Below, in pieces: positions 36,655-48,600 of a stretch of DNA of 64,000 nt. Each line of letters opens with the position of its first letter. Within the stretch, counting starts at the first letter, position 1. This stretch comes from Pleurodeles waltl. Its lineage: Eukaryota > Chordata > Amphibia > Caudata > Salamandridae. The notes beneath the pieces were generated by a model. It saw only the letters and a program-made list of their open reading frames with translations, searched no databases and was not told where the DNA came from. Position numbers and translations under genes: made by a program. The stretch lies in the NCBI RefSeq assembly GCF_031143425.1, contig NC_090445.1:1577750049-1577814048 (forward strand), written 5' to 3'.

Positions 36655-39600
36655 GTGAGTTCTTGTATTGACGTAAAGAAGATACATTCAGCTCTGAGCT
36701 ATTCTTTGGGGAGCCAGGTTTTTACCGGCCTGATCTTGAAGTGTATATTTATTAATTGTATTTTCTGACAACTATCATAGATCCCTTTGCTTGCCTCAAC
36801 CTTTGCCGGGCAAGTGGATCCCATGTGCATTTTTTAGAAATGTGTCTTTATATATCTGTTCATTGAGAAGAGTGCCTGTAATAAGCAACTGAATAATGTT
36901 GACAGGAAACCAACATAGAAATATGACAGTATTACAGTAGACTTCTTTGGGTTTTAATTTCAACATATTTTCTTTCACTTATTTAGCATTACATTTTCCC
37001 AATAACAAGGGTGTCGGTGCAGGTTACTTTTAGAAATGTCAAACAATGCAAAAAGAGAGCATATGTAAAAAGAAAGCATAGCAGTAAGATACAAATGAAA
37101 ATACTGAAATCCTATACCTCGTTTGCCTTTTGAATCTTCAGTACAGTTTGTGAGGCATTGAGTGGGGAATACTTACATGGAAAGGTTTTTTTTTTTTTTT
37201 TTTTTATTCAGACTGACTTAAATTGCAGTGTCTTACAGATGCAAAATTACCAGGCACACAAACACAGAAAATCAACCAGATAGAAGCTCAGACTTCACCT
37301 TCTCTTCAACTTTTCCCAGCACGAACTTCTTGAAAATGATTGCCATTTTCTCATCTTTATTAAAATGGTTGATTCTCCCAAGGCCATAACACGTTCAGAA
37401 GGAAAACATGCAGTGATGTGCTGTGTGGAGAACATTGGACATAGCGAGATGAGGACATTGTTGCAACTACATTTGCATGTGATTCACTTCACGGCTGTAG
37501 ATTAAGTGATTTTGGACCTCTAGTAGTACAGCCCGTTAAGTAGATTTGAATCAGAATGTTGATACTCAGCCTTGAATATTTAGACATACTATATGACAGA
37601 TCGTGCTTCTGCTCATTCGCTGTCTATCCCTTTCTCCACACTTATTCAAGGTCACAGACACCAGCATTACACAAACTGCACATTCGTATTGCGAGTTGAT
37701 GGCACATGGGTGGGGTTTGGTCTCCAAGCCCAGTCGTAGAATCCTTTACTCTCAAAAAAAGGAAAATAGGGTCTACCCAGACTGAAGCAGAGTGTGTTTG
37801 CTTTGCATGATGGTGATACCCTTTGTTTCTTTCTCATTGAAATATGCAGGCAGGGACTTAGGCTTCAAGCAAATCATTTCGAAGGTACAACAAAGTCTGT
37901 GTTCTGGGCTCTGCTTTGAAATGTTATACAGTGTTGTTGTTCCATTGACTAGTAGGGAGACCTCTGCTGAAATAGGTGCAATATTTCCCAATATGGACAT
38001 TCCATATTTTCCATTCTTTCCTTCATCAAGGTGTGACGCATCTTTCTCTTCCTGTCCCTTGTGGTCAATAGGCTGATTTGTTAGCAGTTTGGGAAAGTCT
38101 GAGGTCGTCTTTGTAGCAAGAAAATAAAATAAATTTGGGAAGCAGTTAGCAGCCTGGAAAAGGCTAAATGTCCACCCACACCCTATTATTTTGTCTGGGG
38201 CTCATGGTGTTCTTATCCAGCCACTCAATAAGGTGTTAAAGCTTGGAGGAGATAGTTCTTTGACTGAAATAGTTCAGAAGCAAAGAGTGCCTCAGTTCAT
38301 GCCTCTAGTAAGATACTGCTGTCCTTTTGAGTGGCCATGGAAAAGGATATACACCCTCGTAGGGTTGTGTTACTTACCTCAAGTCAGTCCACGCTGGAAG
38401 AACACGAGAGTCAACCCTAGTAAAAATTCTATATGGCGGAAACGCCAACTGATCACCTGGAGTTTCTTTTTTTTTTTAACTAATAAAAGTTCATCTTGCT
38501 GGACTACTAGCATAGTATAACTGGTCAATAATGTAGTTATGCTTGTTTAACAATATATTTCCCTACAGTGAGCCGTCATCTCCCTTTGTTAAACGTCTAA
38601 TAGACTTTCCAGAAGGACAGACGTGTTGGTACACCTCTGACGCTCACTTGTTCCATGGTTATCAGCTGGTTTTTGTCTCTTCTGTAAATAATTTGTGTTC
38701 TTCCAGTGCAGTAAATAGCTTTTAGCTGGGTTTGCAATTTCTATTCAGCGCCTCTTGGTTTAGGACACCAAATAGGCCTGCTCAGTCAGGGCATTGTAAT
38801 GTAAATGTAATTCTTGTCTCTAATGGCGCCTTCAGAATGCCTCAACGGCCACCATTAAAGGATTTGTGTTTGGAACTGGGGATTTGCCATCTCGGCAGGA
38901 TGGCTTGTGACAGCTCTTTTCTCTGGCCATTGGAGCAGTTTGCTAAATAGGTTTCTGCACAGTAACGTTTGAATGTGTTGTTAAAAAAAAAATCAAATAA
39001 TTCAAGAGTTTTATAGGATTTTGTATGCAGGTTGTTGGGATATATCTCCACCTCAAGAAGGTCCTTCTGGTGGAAGGTTTGAGTAAGTTATTTATCTGGC
39101 GATAGAGGAATATTACGACCTTGAGTGTGATTTGTGGAATAATGAGGAATTCCTATCTGTTGCATCAACAATATTACCCATCAATGAAACCATCTTCTGT
39201 CTATAAAAGTGCAACTGAATATGTGCTGCTCACTTTCTCCAGATGTTTGTTGATGTGGATGCGCCTTATATAGCCTGAGATGATATGTAATGTCAGAGTC
39301 AGTTATCTGTCACCGCTGATACACTTCCTAGTATGCTATTGGGGGGCTTGTCTGTAAACTCCTGCGTTATGTTCTGACATTGGTCTGGCTTTTGAAATAC
39401 TGAGTTAAGCTGAGGTGGATAAGAATGTCTCATTTGAGATAGCAGTGGCTCACTGCAATGGTAGCAGACTGCTGTGATACCAGTTACTGTTACATATCGC
39501 TGTGACTGTAGAGAAGTGTCAGACCAACCCTACGAGCGTTCCATTACCCCAGCAAACACTAAAAGATCTATAAAAAGAAACCTAGTAGAACCCGAGGATG

Positions 39601-39756
39601 CTAAACTCGCTGTGCAGCACAGAAGATGTAGTCAAACCTGATGTTGTAGGTGGTACTTCCTTGGAGGTAAAGAAGTTATTAAGATTTAGGCTATGGAAAC
39701 TGGGGTTACCATTAGTTGTAAGGAGATGGATTTTGCTAGACCACCCAGCATCATGG
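36655..39756. other. Intron sequence up to the foldback element, nothing recognised
   Basis: Apart from the T20 run no exon, RT motif or transposon end was recognised in these 3.1 kb. Confidence 0.3.
37186..37205. repeat. Run of 20 T
   Basis: A T20 run in the intron could be the poly(A) tail of a minus-strand retroelement, but the sequence to its right shows no recognisable LINE or SINE body. Confidence 0.6.
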
Positions 39757-40312
39757 TGTCAGGTTTAATCAACAAACAACAGCAAAATGAGGGGCAAAAG
39801 TGGGAGGTTCGGAGAAAACAACTCCTGGTCCAGTGTGTAAGTCTCCCAATAGTGGATCCAAATAGTATACACACAGTTCCAAAACAACAAGAAAGGTGGT
39901 TCTCTAGACCAAAGGTTTCGGCAAAAACGGGCAAGTAATATGCTTGAAGCAAGAGCCCTCACTCACCTTCCGGTGACATGCTTCATCATAGGGCCATGCT
40001 CCTCGTCAGGCCGGCACTGCAATGCCTGACGGGCCCCACAGGGGGGCTCTTTGCCAGAGGTCTTTTGAAAATTGTTGTGAAACCGGTCAAAACGTGAGGA
40101 AGGATTGGTATAGAAAAAGTTAAAAATGACTAGGGGTAAAAAATAACTATTTATTCTGATATTAAAACCCCTGACATGATTAAAAACAATGTATAGGGAT
40201 ATGGTAAAATAATGTCTACCCTCCCTAAAAAAATATATACAGTTGGAGAAGTCTCGTAGTGAGAAAGGTACAAAGGGAGAGAACACAGAATCCCTGTGTC
40301 ACTCTATCAAAG

Positions 40313-40370
40313 GGTCAACATGTTTCTCGCTTTTTTAGTCAAAAATGATCTCATGCGATTCTTCAGGACC
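40313..40370 (-). ncRNA. Hammerhead ribozyme motif, left arm
   Basis: Read on the minus strand: stem I strand GGTC, core CTGAAGA (fits CUGANGA), stem II TCGC with GCGA around an internal loop, core GAAA, a very short stem III with loop (ACATGT), the cleavage-site base T (a permitted H), then GACC closing stem I. All core positions fit the hammerhead consensus except the base pair next to the core in stem II, which is A against G. The minimal stem III is the form reported for Penelope-type hammerheads. Activity is untested. Confidence 0.6.
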
Positions 40371-40593
40371 ATAGTACGTACCTAATCCTTATGAAAAAAA
40401 AAAAAAAAAAAGATCATTCGAGTACCCTACTAGGGAAGTCAAAAACCTAAAAGATAAAAAGGAAACCAATATCAAAGAGTTACATATTCATCTGATGATA
40501 TTGGTTTCCTTTTTATCTTTTAGGTTTTTGACTTCCCTAGTAGGGGACTCGAATTATCATTTTTTTTTTTCATAAAGATTAGGTACCTACTAA

Positions 40594-40651
40594 GGTCCTG
40601 AAGAATCGCATGAGATCATTTTTGACTAAAAAAGCGAGAAACATGTGGACC
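40594..40651 (+). ncRNA. Hammerhead ribozyme motif, right arm (cleavage base G)
   Basis: Same motif in the inverted copy: GGTC at 40594-40597, CTGAAGA at 40598-40604, stem II TCGC/GCGA, GAAA at 40638-40641, ACATGT, then G at 40647 where the consensus wants A, C or U, and GACC at 40648-40651. The G should block cleavage, so this arm is probably inactive while the left-arm copy keeps the permitted base. Confidence 0.55.
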
Positions 40652-41091
40652 CTTTGATAGAGTGACACAGGGATTCTGTGTTCTCTCCCTTTGTACCTTT
40701 CTCATATTGAGACTTGTCCAACTGTATATATTTTTTTAGGGAGGGTAGACATTATTTTACCATATCCCTATACATTGTTTTTATCATGTCAGGGGTTTTA
40801 ATATCAGAATAAATAGTTATTTTTTACCCCTAGTCATTTTTAACTTTTTCTATACCAATCCTTCCTCACGTTTTGACCGGTTTCACAACAATTTTCAAAA
40901 GACCTCCGGCAAAGAGCCCCCCTGTGGGGCCCGTCAGGCATTACAGTGCCGGCCTGACGAGGAGCATGGCCCTATGATGAAGCATGTCACCGGAAGGTGA
41001 GTGAGGGCTCTTGCTTCAAGCATATTACTTGCCCGTTTTTGCGGAAACCTTTGGTCTAGAGAACCACCTTTCTTGTTGTCAGGTTTAATCA

Positions 41092-42311
41092 CCAGTACAG
41101 TGAGATGCGAACAAAATGGTTGAGAACAATGTAGCTAGTAACAAGAATTCAAGTTTTTGTGGTGGTAATTACATGCTAGAGATGGCATGGGATACCAGAA
41201 TCTTTTCTTCTTTAGAGACTTTGACAATGAGATAACGACTCTCTAAGCTTGGTGGGAAAAATAGATGCAGTGACTGGGTGAGCCTCTTGTGTGCACAGGT
41301 AGATCTAAGGTGTGCTATATTTGGTTGGGCTCTCAATACGGTTACCCGTACTTAGTGTAATGCCTCAGAGTGCATTTCTGTAAAATGCCCATGAAACAAA
41401 ATCTCAAGGCTTGAGGAGCCAAATCGTGTTAAATAACACAGTGAAACACCCACGCTTTGTAAATTAAGAGAATGACTTTAAATGAGAAAGTGTGAATCAT
41501 GTAAAGTGCCACTCCCCAGTTCTAAAAAGGCCCATTTGCATTCAGATATATGATGGGGCAGGAATTTCTGCAGCGGGTGACATGTAGTCGGGGGACTCTT
41601 GGCAGATATCAATGAAGACCCAGAAAACCTGATAGTCACCAAGAACAAACAAATGCAGCTTCATGTGGAGAAACATACTTTGCCTTGCAACTAACATATA
41701 GCCGAGATAACTCTTTTTGAGGCGCAGTCATCAGTGTGGCACTTTCACCAACCTCCAGAATTGGGCAGCGGATATTTACAGGCGACTGGTTCTCGCCAGC
41801 CTAATCCCGTGCTCCATTGGTTCCTCCTGGCCTGCAGCTTAAATAGTAACATGATGAATCCGAAATTAAATGTATTCCAGTTTGCCATTCCGAAGAAATC
41901 ACAGAGGCATTGAATCAAGGATTTTCGTAACCAGTTCACGGTTCAATGAAGAAGAAATGTTAGTTGCTATTAATTTATACATTCACCCTTTTCTCCCTCC
42001 TTCGCTGCCCCAGCATTTCTCCACACTCTTCCAGTTCCAGGCACATTCTCCACATTTGTAACCCTGATTTTTTCTTATTTTTATAAAAAGGGGACCTGAA
42101 TTTTGAACGCAGTAAGCCAAGAGGACGAGTGCGTAACAACAATCAAAATTTGAATGACTGTGCATGTGAATGCAAAATCATTTTTGGTTTTGAATTTTAT
42201 ATGAAAACTATTATTTTCAATTATGTGATTGATAATGGCCTTGTAGCCAACATATTAATAAACATAATTTTGAGGTTAAATATGTAGGTGAATATATATT
42301 TTCGTTTTCAG
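41092..42311. other. Intron sequence, nothing recognised
   Basis: No transposon end or exon recognised between the foldback element and the alpha-F exon. The last 100 bp before the acceptor are A/T-rich, with a pyrimidine tract at 42299-42310. Confidence 0.35.
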
Positions 42312-42461
42312 GGAAAGTTCACTACAGCAAGTGATGTCTGGGCATTTGGAGTCACGTTGTGGGAGATGTTTACCCTTTGTAAGGAGCAACCGTACAGTCT
42401 TCTATCAGATGAGCAGGTCATTGAGAACACAGGCGAGTTCTTTCGGAACCAAGGGCGGCAG
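42312..42461 (+). CDS. ddr2: ddr2 exon: kinase alpha-F region
   Basis: Encodes [19 protein letters not shown] then [20 protein letters not shown] and [11 protein letters not shown], exactly 50 codons. [11 protein letters not shown] is the alpha-F helix with the invariant aspartate that anchors the catalytic spine. [19 protein letters not shown] is almost the same as human DDR2. The acceptor CGTTTTCAG ends at 42311; the donor GTAAGA starts at 42462. Both ends are at codon boundaries. Confidence 0.97.
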
Positions 42462-43433
42462 GTAAGACATCTGAACCCCCACCCTTCTTGACCACAAAAC
42501 TCACTTCTAAAGGCTCTCTGTTCATGTCAGCTATGACTTTTACCTGAAAGTGTGTGGGTTATTCATCTGTTTTTTAAACAATGACAGTGGTGCATGGTCT
42601 TATTACATTTTAATGGCCTCTACTGACAGTGACTCATCAAGGAAATGTCAAGGCAATTCCATCAATTGGTCTAGTGTGCAGTTTTACAGTTTTCATAAAT
42701 GTACTAGGATGAAAATGTGATTGTCTCAAGGGCACAGTCGCGCTAGTTGTGCTTAGCGCTCTACTTATATGCTTTGGAGTAACAGCCATTTTATTTTATG
42801 ACGTAAATGCTACATTTGTCTGCATTTTATTGTCAGGAGAACTGAAGTACAGTTTAAAGGATACTTTTGACAATCCAGTGTGGCGCATACAAAGTGTGGG
42901 ACATGTTGATGCTGAGGTGATTAAATTCACATCATTTCAAGTAGAATTAATTTGATAAACACCTTTTAGAAGATCAGCTGAAATAAAAGTCACCTCTTTG
43001 TTAGAAAACACAAGTCAGGGTGCAGTTTCTTTTGTTTTTAGCAAAATACAGGTGTTTCTTGATGTTTGAAGAAGGGTTGCCAATATGGGTGCGCAAACTG
43101 CATGCTAGGACCCGTAACTGCCAGTAGGGCATATCTCACATTAGGAATGTAGTCCAAAAGACCCCAGGCCTTAAGTAGATTCTTCAGATATTCCTTCCCT
43201 CTTTCAGAGGATCTGCAGAAGACTTGTAGTAGTAGTATTAATAATAATAATACCAAATATCATAATAAAAACATATATCAAATTTTTAAAAAAAAAGGTG
43301 CTCTTATCGCTTTGAAAATGGAATACTCTAGCTATTTTTTATGCAGCCCCACAGCAAGATGCTTTATTGGACAGAGCATGGCAGCTCCTGAACTATCATC
43401 TTAATAGTCCAGAAGCCCATTGAGACTTTAAAC
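42462..43433. other. Intron sequence, only a short AAT/AGT microsatellite
   Basis: A short trinucleotide stretch (about 43222-43252, AGT then AAT units) is the only visible structure. No exon or transposon end. Confidence 0.3.
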
Positions 43434-43610
43434 CACTGGCATAACAAAGGCCCCCACAGCCCTGTGGTGCGGGGGGCCCCCGTGCTCTAGAGGGCCCCCT
43501 GCGCACAATTGGCACTGTGCACAGACCCTGGCCTGAGAGCGGCTGACTTGGTCGGGGGGGCGCCTCCATGTACTTTGCAGCGGGCCCAATCAAGTCTCAC
43601 TATGCCACTG
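43434..43610. mobile_element. hAT-type MITE, 177 bp, 8-bp target duplication
   Basis: Flanked by CTTTAAAC at 43426-43433 and 43611-43618. The left end CACTGGCATAACAAAGG faces CAGTGGCATAGTGAGAC read inward from the right. The interior is G/C-rich. Eight-base duplication plus CA-GTGGCATA ends fit the hAT superfamily. Its sequence is unrelated to the hAT MITE at 2224, so this is a second family. No transposase. Confidence 0.88.
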
Positions 43611-43959
43611 CTTTAAACTCAGACTAAACCTTTGATTTAGTGTGCGCAATGAATAAGGCCAGATGTAGGAAATAAGAGTTATTGAAAAAAAATATAAATA
43701 TTTTCAGAGAAAAGAATGGGAAGTCAAAAACCACTTTTTTGTCTAGGAGGTGTTGAAGACTGGTACCTAGCACCTTCATTCAACTGTAGTCTGATTTGGT
43801 GATGTAGTGCGATTGGGTAAAAATTTATGGTTCATTTTGGTCAAAAAGGTCCGACTTGGATAGATGATGTAAGTCAGCCATCTGTGTGTCACTTTCAGAG
43901 TGGCTTTGCACCTATCCTTATCCCCCAACAAATCTTTTTCTCCAATTCCCAGCTTACAT

Positions 43960-44120
43960 AAAAGCTTCTGCTTCTATCCTAGTCGACGCCTAGTCGTCTT
44001 TGTTGATTACTGCGTCCACTCTAGGGATTTGTCTTTGGCCTGTTGGTCCCAGGTTCAAATCTTAGCAGGACCACTCAGTCTTTCATGCTTCTGAGATTAA
44101 CAAACAACTATAGTTGTATT
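43960..44120 (+). mobile_element. Probable tRNA-derived SINE fragment
   Basis: Contains GGTCCCAGGTTCAAATCTTA (about 44044-44063), which holds a tRNA-like B box (GGTTCAAATC), followed by a CACTCAGTCTTTCATGCTTC block that resembles the conserved body of vertebrate tRNA-derived SINEs. The 5' half with the A box is not clear, so this is probably a truncated or old copy. Confidence 0.45.
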
Positions 44121-45531
44121 GGGTATAATGAACATTTGTTATTCAGCACCAAGATGTCCTAGCGGGAGAATGTTATGTTCTTTGAAAATTTTACCAGTCC
44201 ACAATTAAAGATGTACCGAGGCTGCCTATAAGTCCTCACTAAAATGTTCTCACATCTGGTTTCTAGGTTCACAGAGCCTCTTTCACTCCCTAGCCACAAA
44301 AGAGAACATTTATCCATGCAGGCTGAAAAAATGTTCAGTTACAAATTATTTGTTTTTCTTCCAAGGGGCATACTTCCCTCCATCTCCTGGAGGCTGGTAT
44401 TTCACTTGGGTCAGAAGGAGCATACTTCCGTAGATAACCATAACATGTATTTTTAATGAGCGCATCTACCCTTTGTGCCACTTTGGCTCTGAATAGCAGA
44501 TGTTTGATGTTGCTCAAATCAAAGGTACTCATTTTATAGATCTTAGAAGGACGAAGGGCTGGGTGACTTAGCAGGGATTCATGCCTATGGCCATGCAGTC
44601 AAGCGCAAGTTTCAGGTGGTATGCATTATTCCACAAAGAACACCAGCCCCAATATAACTCCCATAGCCTTTGGAGCACCTTTTGGCTGATGCTGTTCCAG
44701 AACACCTTTAATTGTGGAAAATAAATATGGCAGTAGCTTGATTCCCTTCGTCATGTTGCATCCCTTCCTCTCCTCAAACCACCCCAAATCTGTTCTAGTT
44801 ACTCCCTCAAGAGACCAAAGCAAATCTCTTTGGGTCAACCTTCTAAGTCCTATCTTTCATTCCTTCATGCACCTTTCAGATTGTGAACAGCTTGCTCTTT
44901 CTGATAAACGACCCTTAATTTAGAAGACCATGGTGATGTCAGTTTTCTTTCACAGCTGCACAGGGGTATGTAGCCTTTATGTTTTTGACTAAGAATCCAC
45001 CCAGTCCCGAGTCATTAGTTTTAGCTTGCCTTTGAAGCAAGGAAATTATACCCTTCATTCTCAGGGGATATTAAGTGTGAGAACTGACAGAGATGTGACC
45101 AGCAAACTACCAACCTAGGATTTGTATCAGCAATAAATCAACATGGTTTGTATCGTCATTGAGTTTAGAAGATGATTGTGAAATGTCTTCATGTATGTTG
45201 TACGAGTGTTGTGATCATCTCGTAAAACAAGAGTTGCCTTAAAACGTGTTAATGTAATTATAGCCTGAGGTGTCCCAGCCCGTTGTAGTCAGAATTGTGC
45301 CTTAAAGATCTTGAAGTAACATGACTGGCCTCAGTTTGAGTCCTACACATTTTAGTATCCTTCTGCAGCACCCCTCTGACCACAGGGCATGAAGGTCAGC
45401 ACATCTCTATGACCATGTACAGATGTACACCAGAAAGTCGGATTAACCAGATAGTAAGATGTCCTTCTCAGATGTCTTAACAGTCTTACATTAGCTGTTG
45501 AATTAAAACCTTGCCTTTGTTTTCCTTGCAG
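44121..45531. other. Last intron, 3' part, nothing recognised
   Basis: No exon, transposon end or RT motif recognised. A good pyrimidine tract precedes the final acceptor. Confidence 0.3.
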
Positions 45532-45669
45532 ATACACCTCTCGCAGCCGCCTCTCTGTCCCACCCCTGTCTTTGAGCTAATGCTGAAGTGCTGGAGCAGA
45601 GATATCAAAGATCGTCCGGCTTTTGAAGCCATTCACCATTTTCTAGGAGAGCAAGAGGATGCCATTTAA
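45532..45669 (+). CDS. ddr2: ddr2 last coding exon and stop
   Basis: Encodes IHLSQPPLCPTPVFELMLK, then CWSRDIKDRPAFEAIHHFLG, then EQEDAI and TAA at 45667-45669. CW-RD-K-RP is the C-lobe motif with the arginine that pairs with the APE-region glutamate. LSQPPLCP and CWSR resemble human DDR1 (LSRPPACP, CWSR), while RD-K-RP-F--IH resembles human DDR2 (RDTKNRPSFQEIH). The acceptor TTCCTTGCAG ends at 45531. The tail after the kinase fold is only a few residues, as in both human paralogues. Confidence 0.96.
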   Translation: MHLSQPPLCPTPVFELMLKCWSRDIKDRPAFEAIHHFLGEQEDAI

Positions 45670-48600
45670 TATTTGTCTTGGAGAGGCCTCATTTCCGTGG
45701 GACATGAAGGGATGAATAGTCTCCTTTTCCACTTTAGTCTCTTGCCCTCCTGCTCCCAATTGGAAGATTTGTTACTAAATGGACTGTCTGCTGTTGGAAC
45801 TGTCTCGGTGTAGTAGTTCCTTTCAGCAGCTGAGTCATGGACTCTGTATTATATTACATGGACCAAAATGGATCTTAAATTGCTGGTTGGCTGAATCTCA
45901 TCATGGGTAGGTGACTTCCTGGAAATGCTTAGCAGCTAAATCATGGCCAACTTTTGCACTCGTCTCTGCTCAAGGCACCCTGAGTTAAACTGACTCATTG
46001 CGCCAAGTAGGAGGAGAGACACCTTCAAATAGAGAAAGAAGATAAGTGAAGTTGAACCAGTACTGGATGCAAAAAGGAATGTAAGAATTTGGACGAGTCC
46101 ACTATAAATGTACCACTGCATTCAAGGACGTGGGTGTGCGTGTGTGTGGGTGGATGTTTAAGTGTTGTTTTATTGGTCAGGTTTAGCATAGTACAGATTT
46201 CCTTAAAGTTTCACTCTAGTGCTTATGTTAGTGTAAGCAAATTTCTAACTGTTTCTTTACGCAAAATTAACTAAAGCAAGGCAACCCACCTTGTATTTGG
46301 CTTATGAATACAGAAGAAGGGGCATAATCAAAGCACTCCTCCGAACTAGACTTATAACATTAATATATGAATTATGAGCCACAAAAGTAACTGTTTTGTA
46401 AGTAGAAATAGACTTGCATTCAACACAATATACTTTACGTCCATGCGAAATTGGAAACAGTTAAAGTTAACTTGCAAGTTTATATGTTAATAATTATTAT
46501 TGTGAGATAGTCAGCCCCACCACATATAAGAAGCTATTTGCTGCTCCTTATAAAAAACAGAACTAATATAGCAATGAGTGAACATCAAAATATACAATCT
46601 GGATGACAATATTAGAGAAAGTTTAAGTAAAAGAAGTGATACTTAAAAAGGGTTGGAAAGCTCAGGGCACTAGAGGCAATTTTTTATATACTGCTGACCG
46701 GGAGTCCGAGGTCTTTGTGACCTTTTGACTGTGACTTAACCAGTACATCGTGTGGATTGAGTCAGTGCTTTTTGCTCCTTAGGTGCACTGCACAATCATT
46801 CAAATGCAAAATTCTGTACCTGCAGCTTTTCTATACTAATTCACAGGAGACCTAGATGTAGAAGATACCCCTGCAAATTAGCTGAATCGTACCAATTTAG
46901 TGGACCAGATATTCTGGGTCACCTACCAGCCTGCAGTACTGCACTGCTCCAATGTTCCATGTATTTTAACATGAATCTGCTATACAAATGCACGCATTGC
47001 TTTATCCTTCCATCGGGTGGTTTACTGTGCATCCCATGTGGATGTGGTGTTTATTTAAATCATAAAACAGTCTAGCCTAGTGTTCACGGATTATAGGGCA
47101 TGTGTCAAATCTCTGGTCCTGTATACGACATTGACTGACCTCATACTGTCATCTTTGATTTGATACAATTTTCATTGTGGTCGGACCAGATCTGGGAGCT
47201 CCTTCTTTTCGTGTACGAAACCAATATGGTCAAGACGTTAGTGGGAGCATCAGGGTCTAATTGCTTAGTTGACATAAGGATGGCCTTATGTGTAATGTAC
47301 TACATAGTGTTATTTTATGATTTATAATATCTTCAATGTAAGTGTTTTCTGCTGATGGCGATCAACACCGATTTTTTTTCCAAGATGGTACAACAGCTTG
47401 GCAGGGACTGACAACCACTTACCGTGCAGCAGCTGACTTGCAGTGGAGACAAAACCTATTGTGCACCTTGAGAACTAAGCAGTACATCTTTCATTGCTGA
47501 AATATTGGCCCATAGAGCTGTGCCATTGACAGGGTACTCAGTAAAAATTGTTCGGGGGTCAAACCTGAGTTCCAACAAATTGGATGAAATTGAACCATGA
47601 TAAAGCTGAGGAATTAGTGTTACATTTGTGATGCCTGTAAAAGTGCAAGAATATCATTTACCTTCTTCTGAGTAGCTTCATGTTCTCTTCTTTGAAGAAA
47701 AAGCTATAAATCTTTTTAGTCTAAATAAGAAAATTATGACATATCACTGTTCCAAAATTAAAGGGACTAATTCAGTGAATGACACAAACTTATTGAGTCA
47801 AATTCTTCTATTTCCAGTGAGGCTGTAAGACAGCCAATTACCAACAGCTCTAGTGCTCTCTCATTCTTGGTTCTGTATTTGAACTGCCATCCCACAATTT
47901 TCATCAAATACCTGACAATTTTGATTGAAAGAACCTTATTGGACCACCGACTGGGTGTCTACCATACCCTGACGGTCGGGTGCCCCTGTGTGGCTTCCAA
48001 TTCCAAACACGGTGCTGATCGCTACCTGGCTTCCTCCAGACAAGTTGCCCTTAAGAAAGAGACCCGTATTCAGGTTGAGGGTCCTATTTGTATCACAAGT
48101 CTCACACTTGTTTTCATTCAGATGCTTATGGGGACCGTGCTGTCCAATCTTAAAAGTTTGTTTTGTGTGTTCAAATTAGGGGGAAACTTACAAAACTAAC
48201 AGGCACAAAAAATATCAAAAAAGTCTAATGACTTGTTTTGATGTCTGATGAGAAATATAGATGCAGTTGTTTTGATTTGCCCTGCGATGACCCTAACATC
48301 AGACATTCTATCACAGGTCGTTCAGACCTTTATATTGCTTGACCTTGTATACTCCTGTCAATTTCTCTTTCCCTGCAGGATGCCTTGGTGAGTTGATGGT
48401 CTGTCATCTACAAGTACAATAGTGAGTCATTTAGCCAAGAAATATATGTTATAGCCTGCTATTAATTTTAAGCCCTCGGAGACCCTAATAAGCCGATTTA
48501 ATCTACATGCCAGTGAAAAGAGAGCATTCTGAATACAGTGTTGGCAAGATTGATGGGGCCAACAAATAATTGCAGAATTAAGTTTTTGACATGGCAGTTA

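Larger units (their letters stand above)
39772..41076. mobile_element. Foldback element with 15-bp target duplication, probably Penelope-like
   Basis: The 1305-bp insert is flanked by the identical 15-mer TGTCAGGTTTAATCA at 39757-39771 and 41077-41091. Inside, 39886-40474 and 40496-41077 are inverted copies of about 585 bp and roughly 95% identity, separated by a 21-bp loop at 40475-40495. A further 114 bp (39772-39885) sits unpaired at the left. No coding frame is present. Each arm holds a hammerhead-like motif. Penelope-like elements are known for inverted or tandem pseudo-LTRs carrying hammerhead ribozymes and for variable target duplications. That family fits best, but no RT or GIY-YIG domain remains, so the assignment is inferred. 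Confidence 0.75.

Noticed and set aside
37186..37205. T20 run as the tail of a minus-strand retroelement
   Set aside because: No recognisable element body or target duplication adjoins it.
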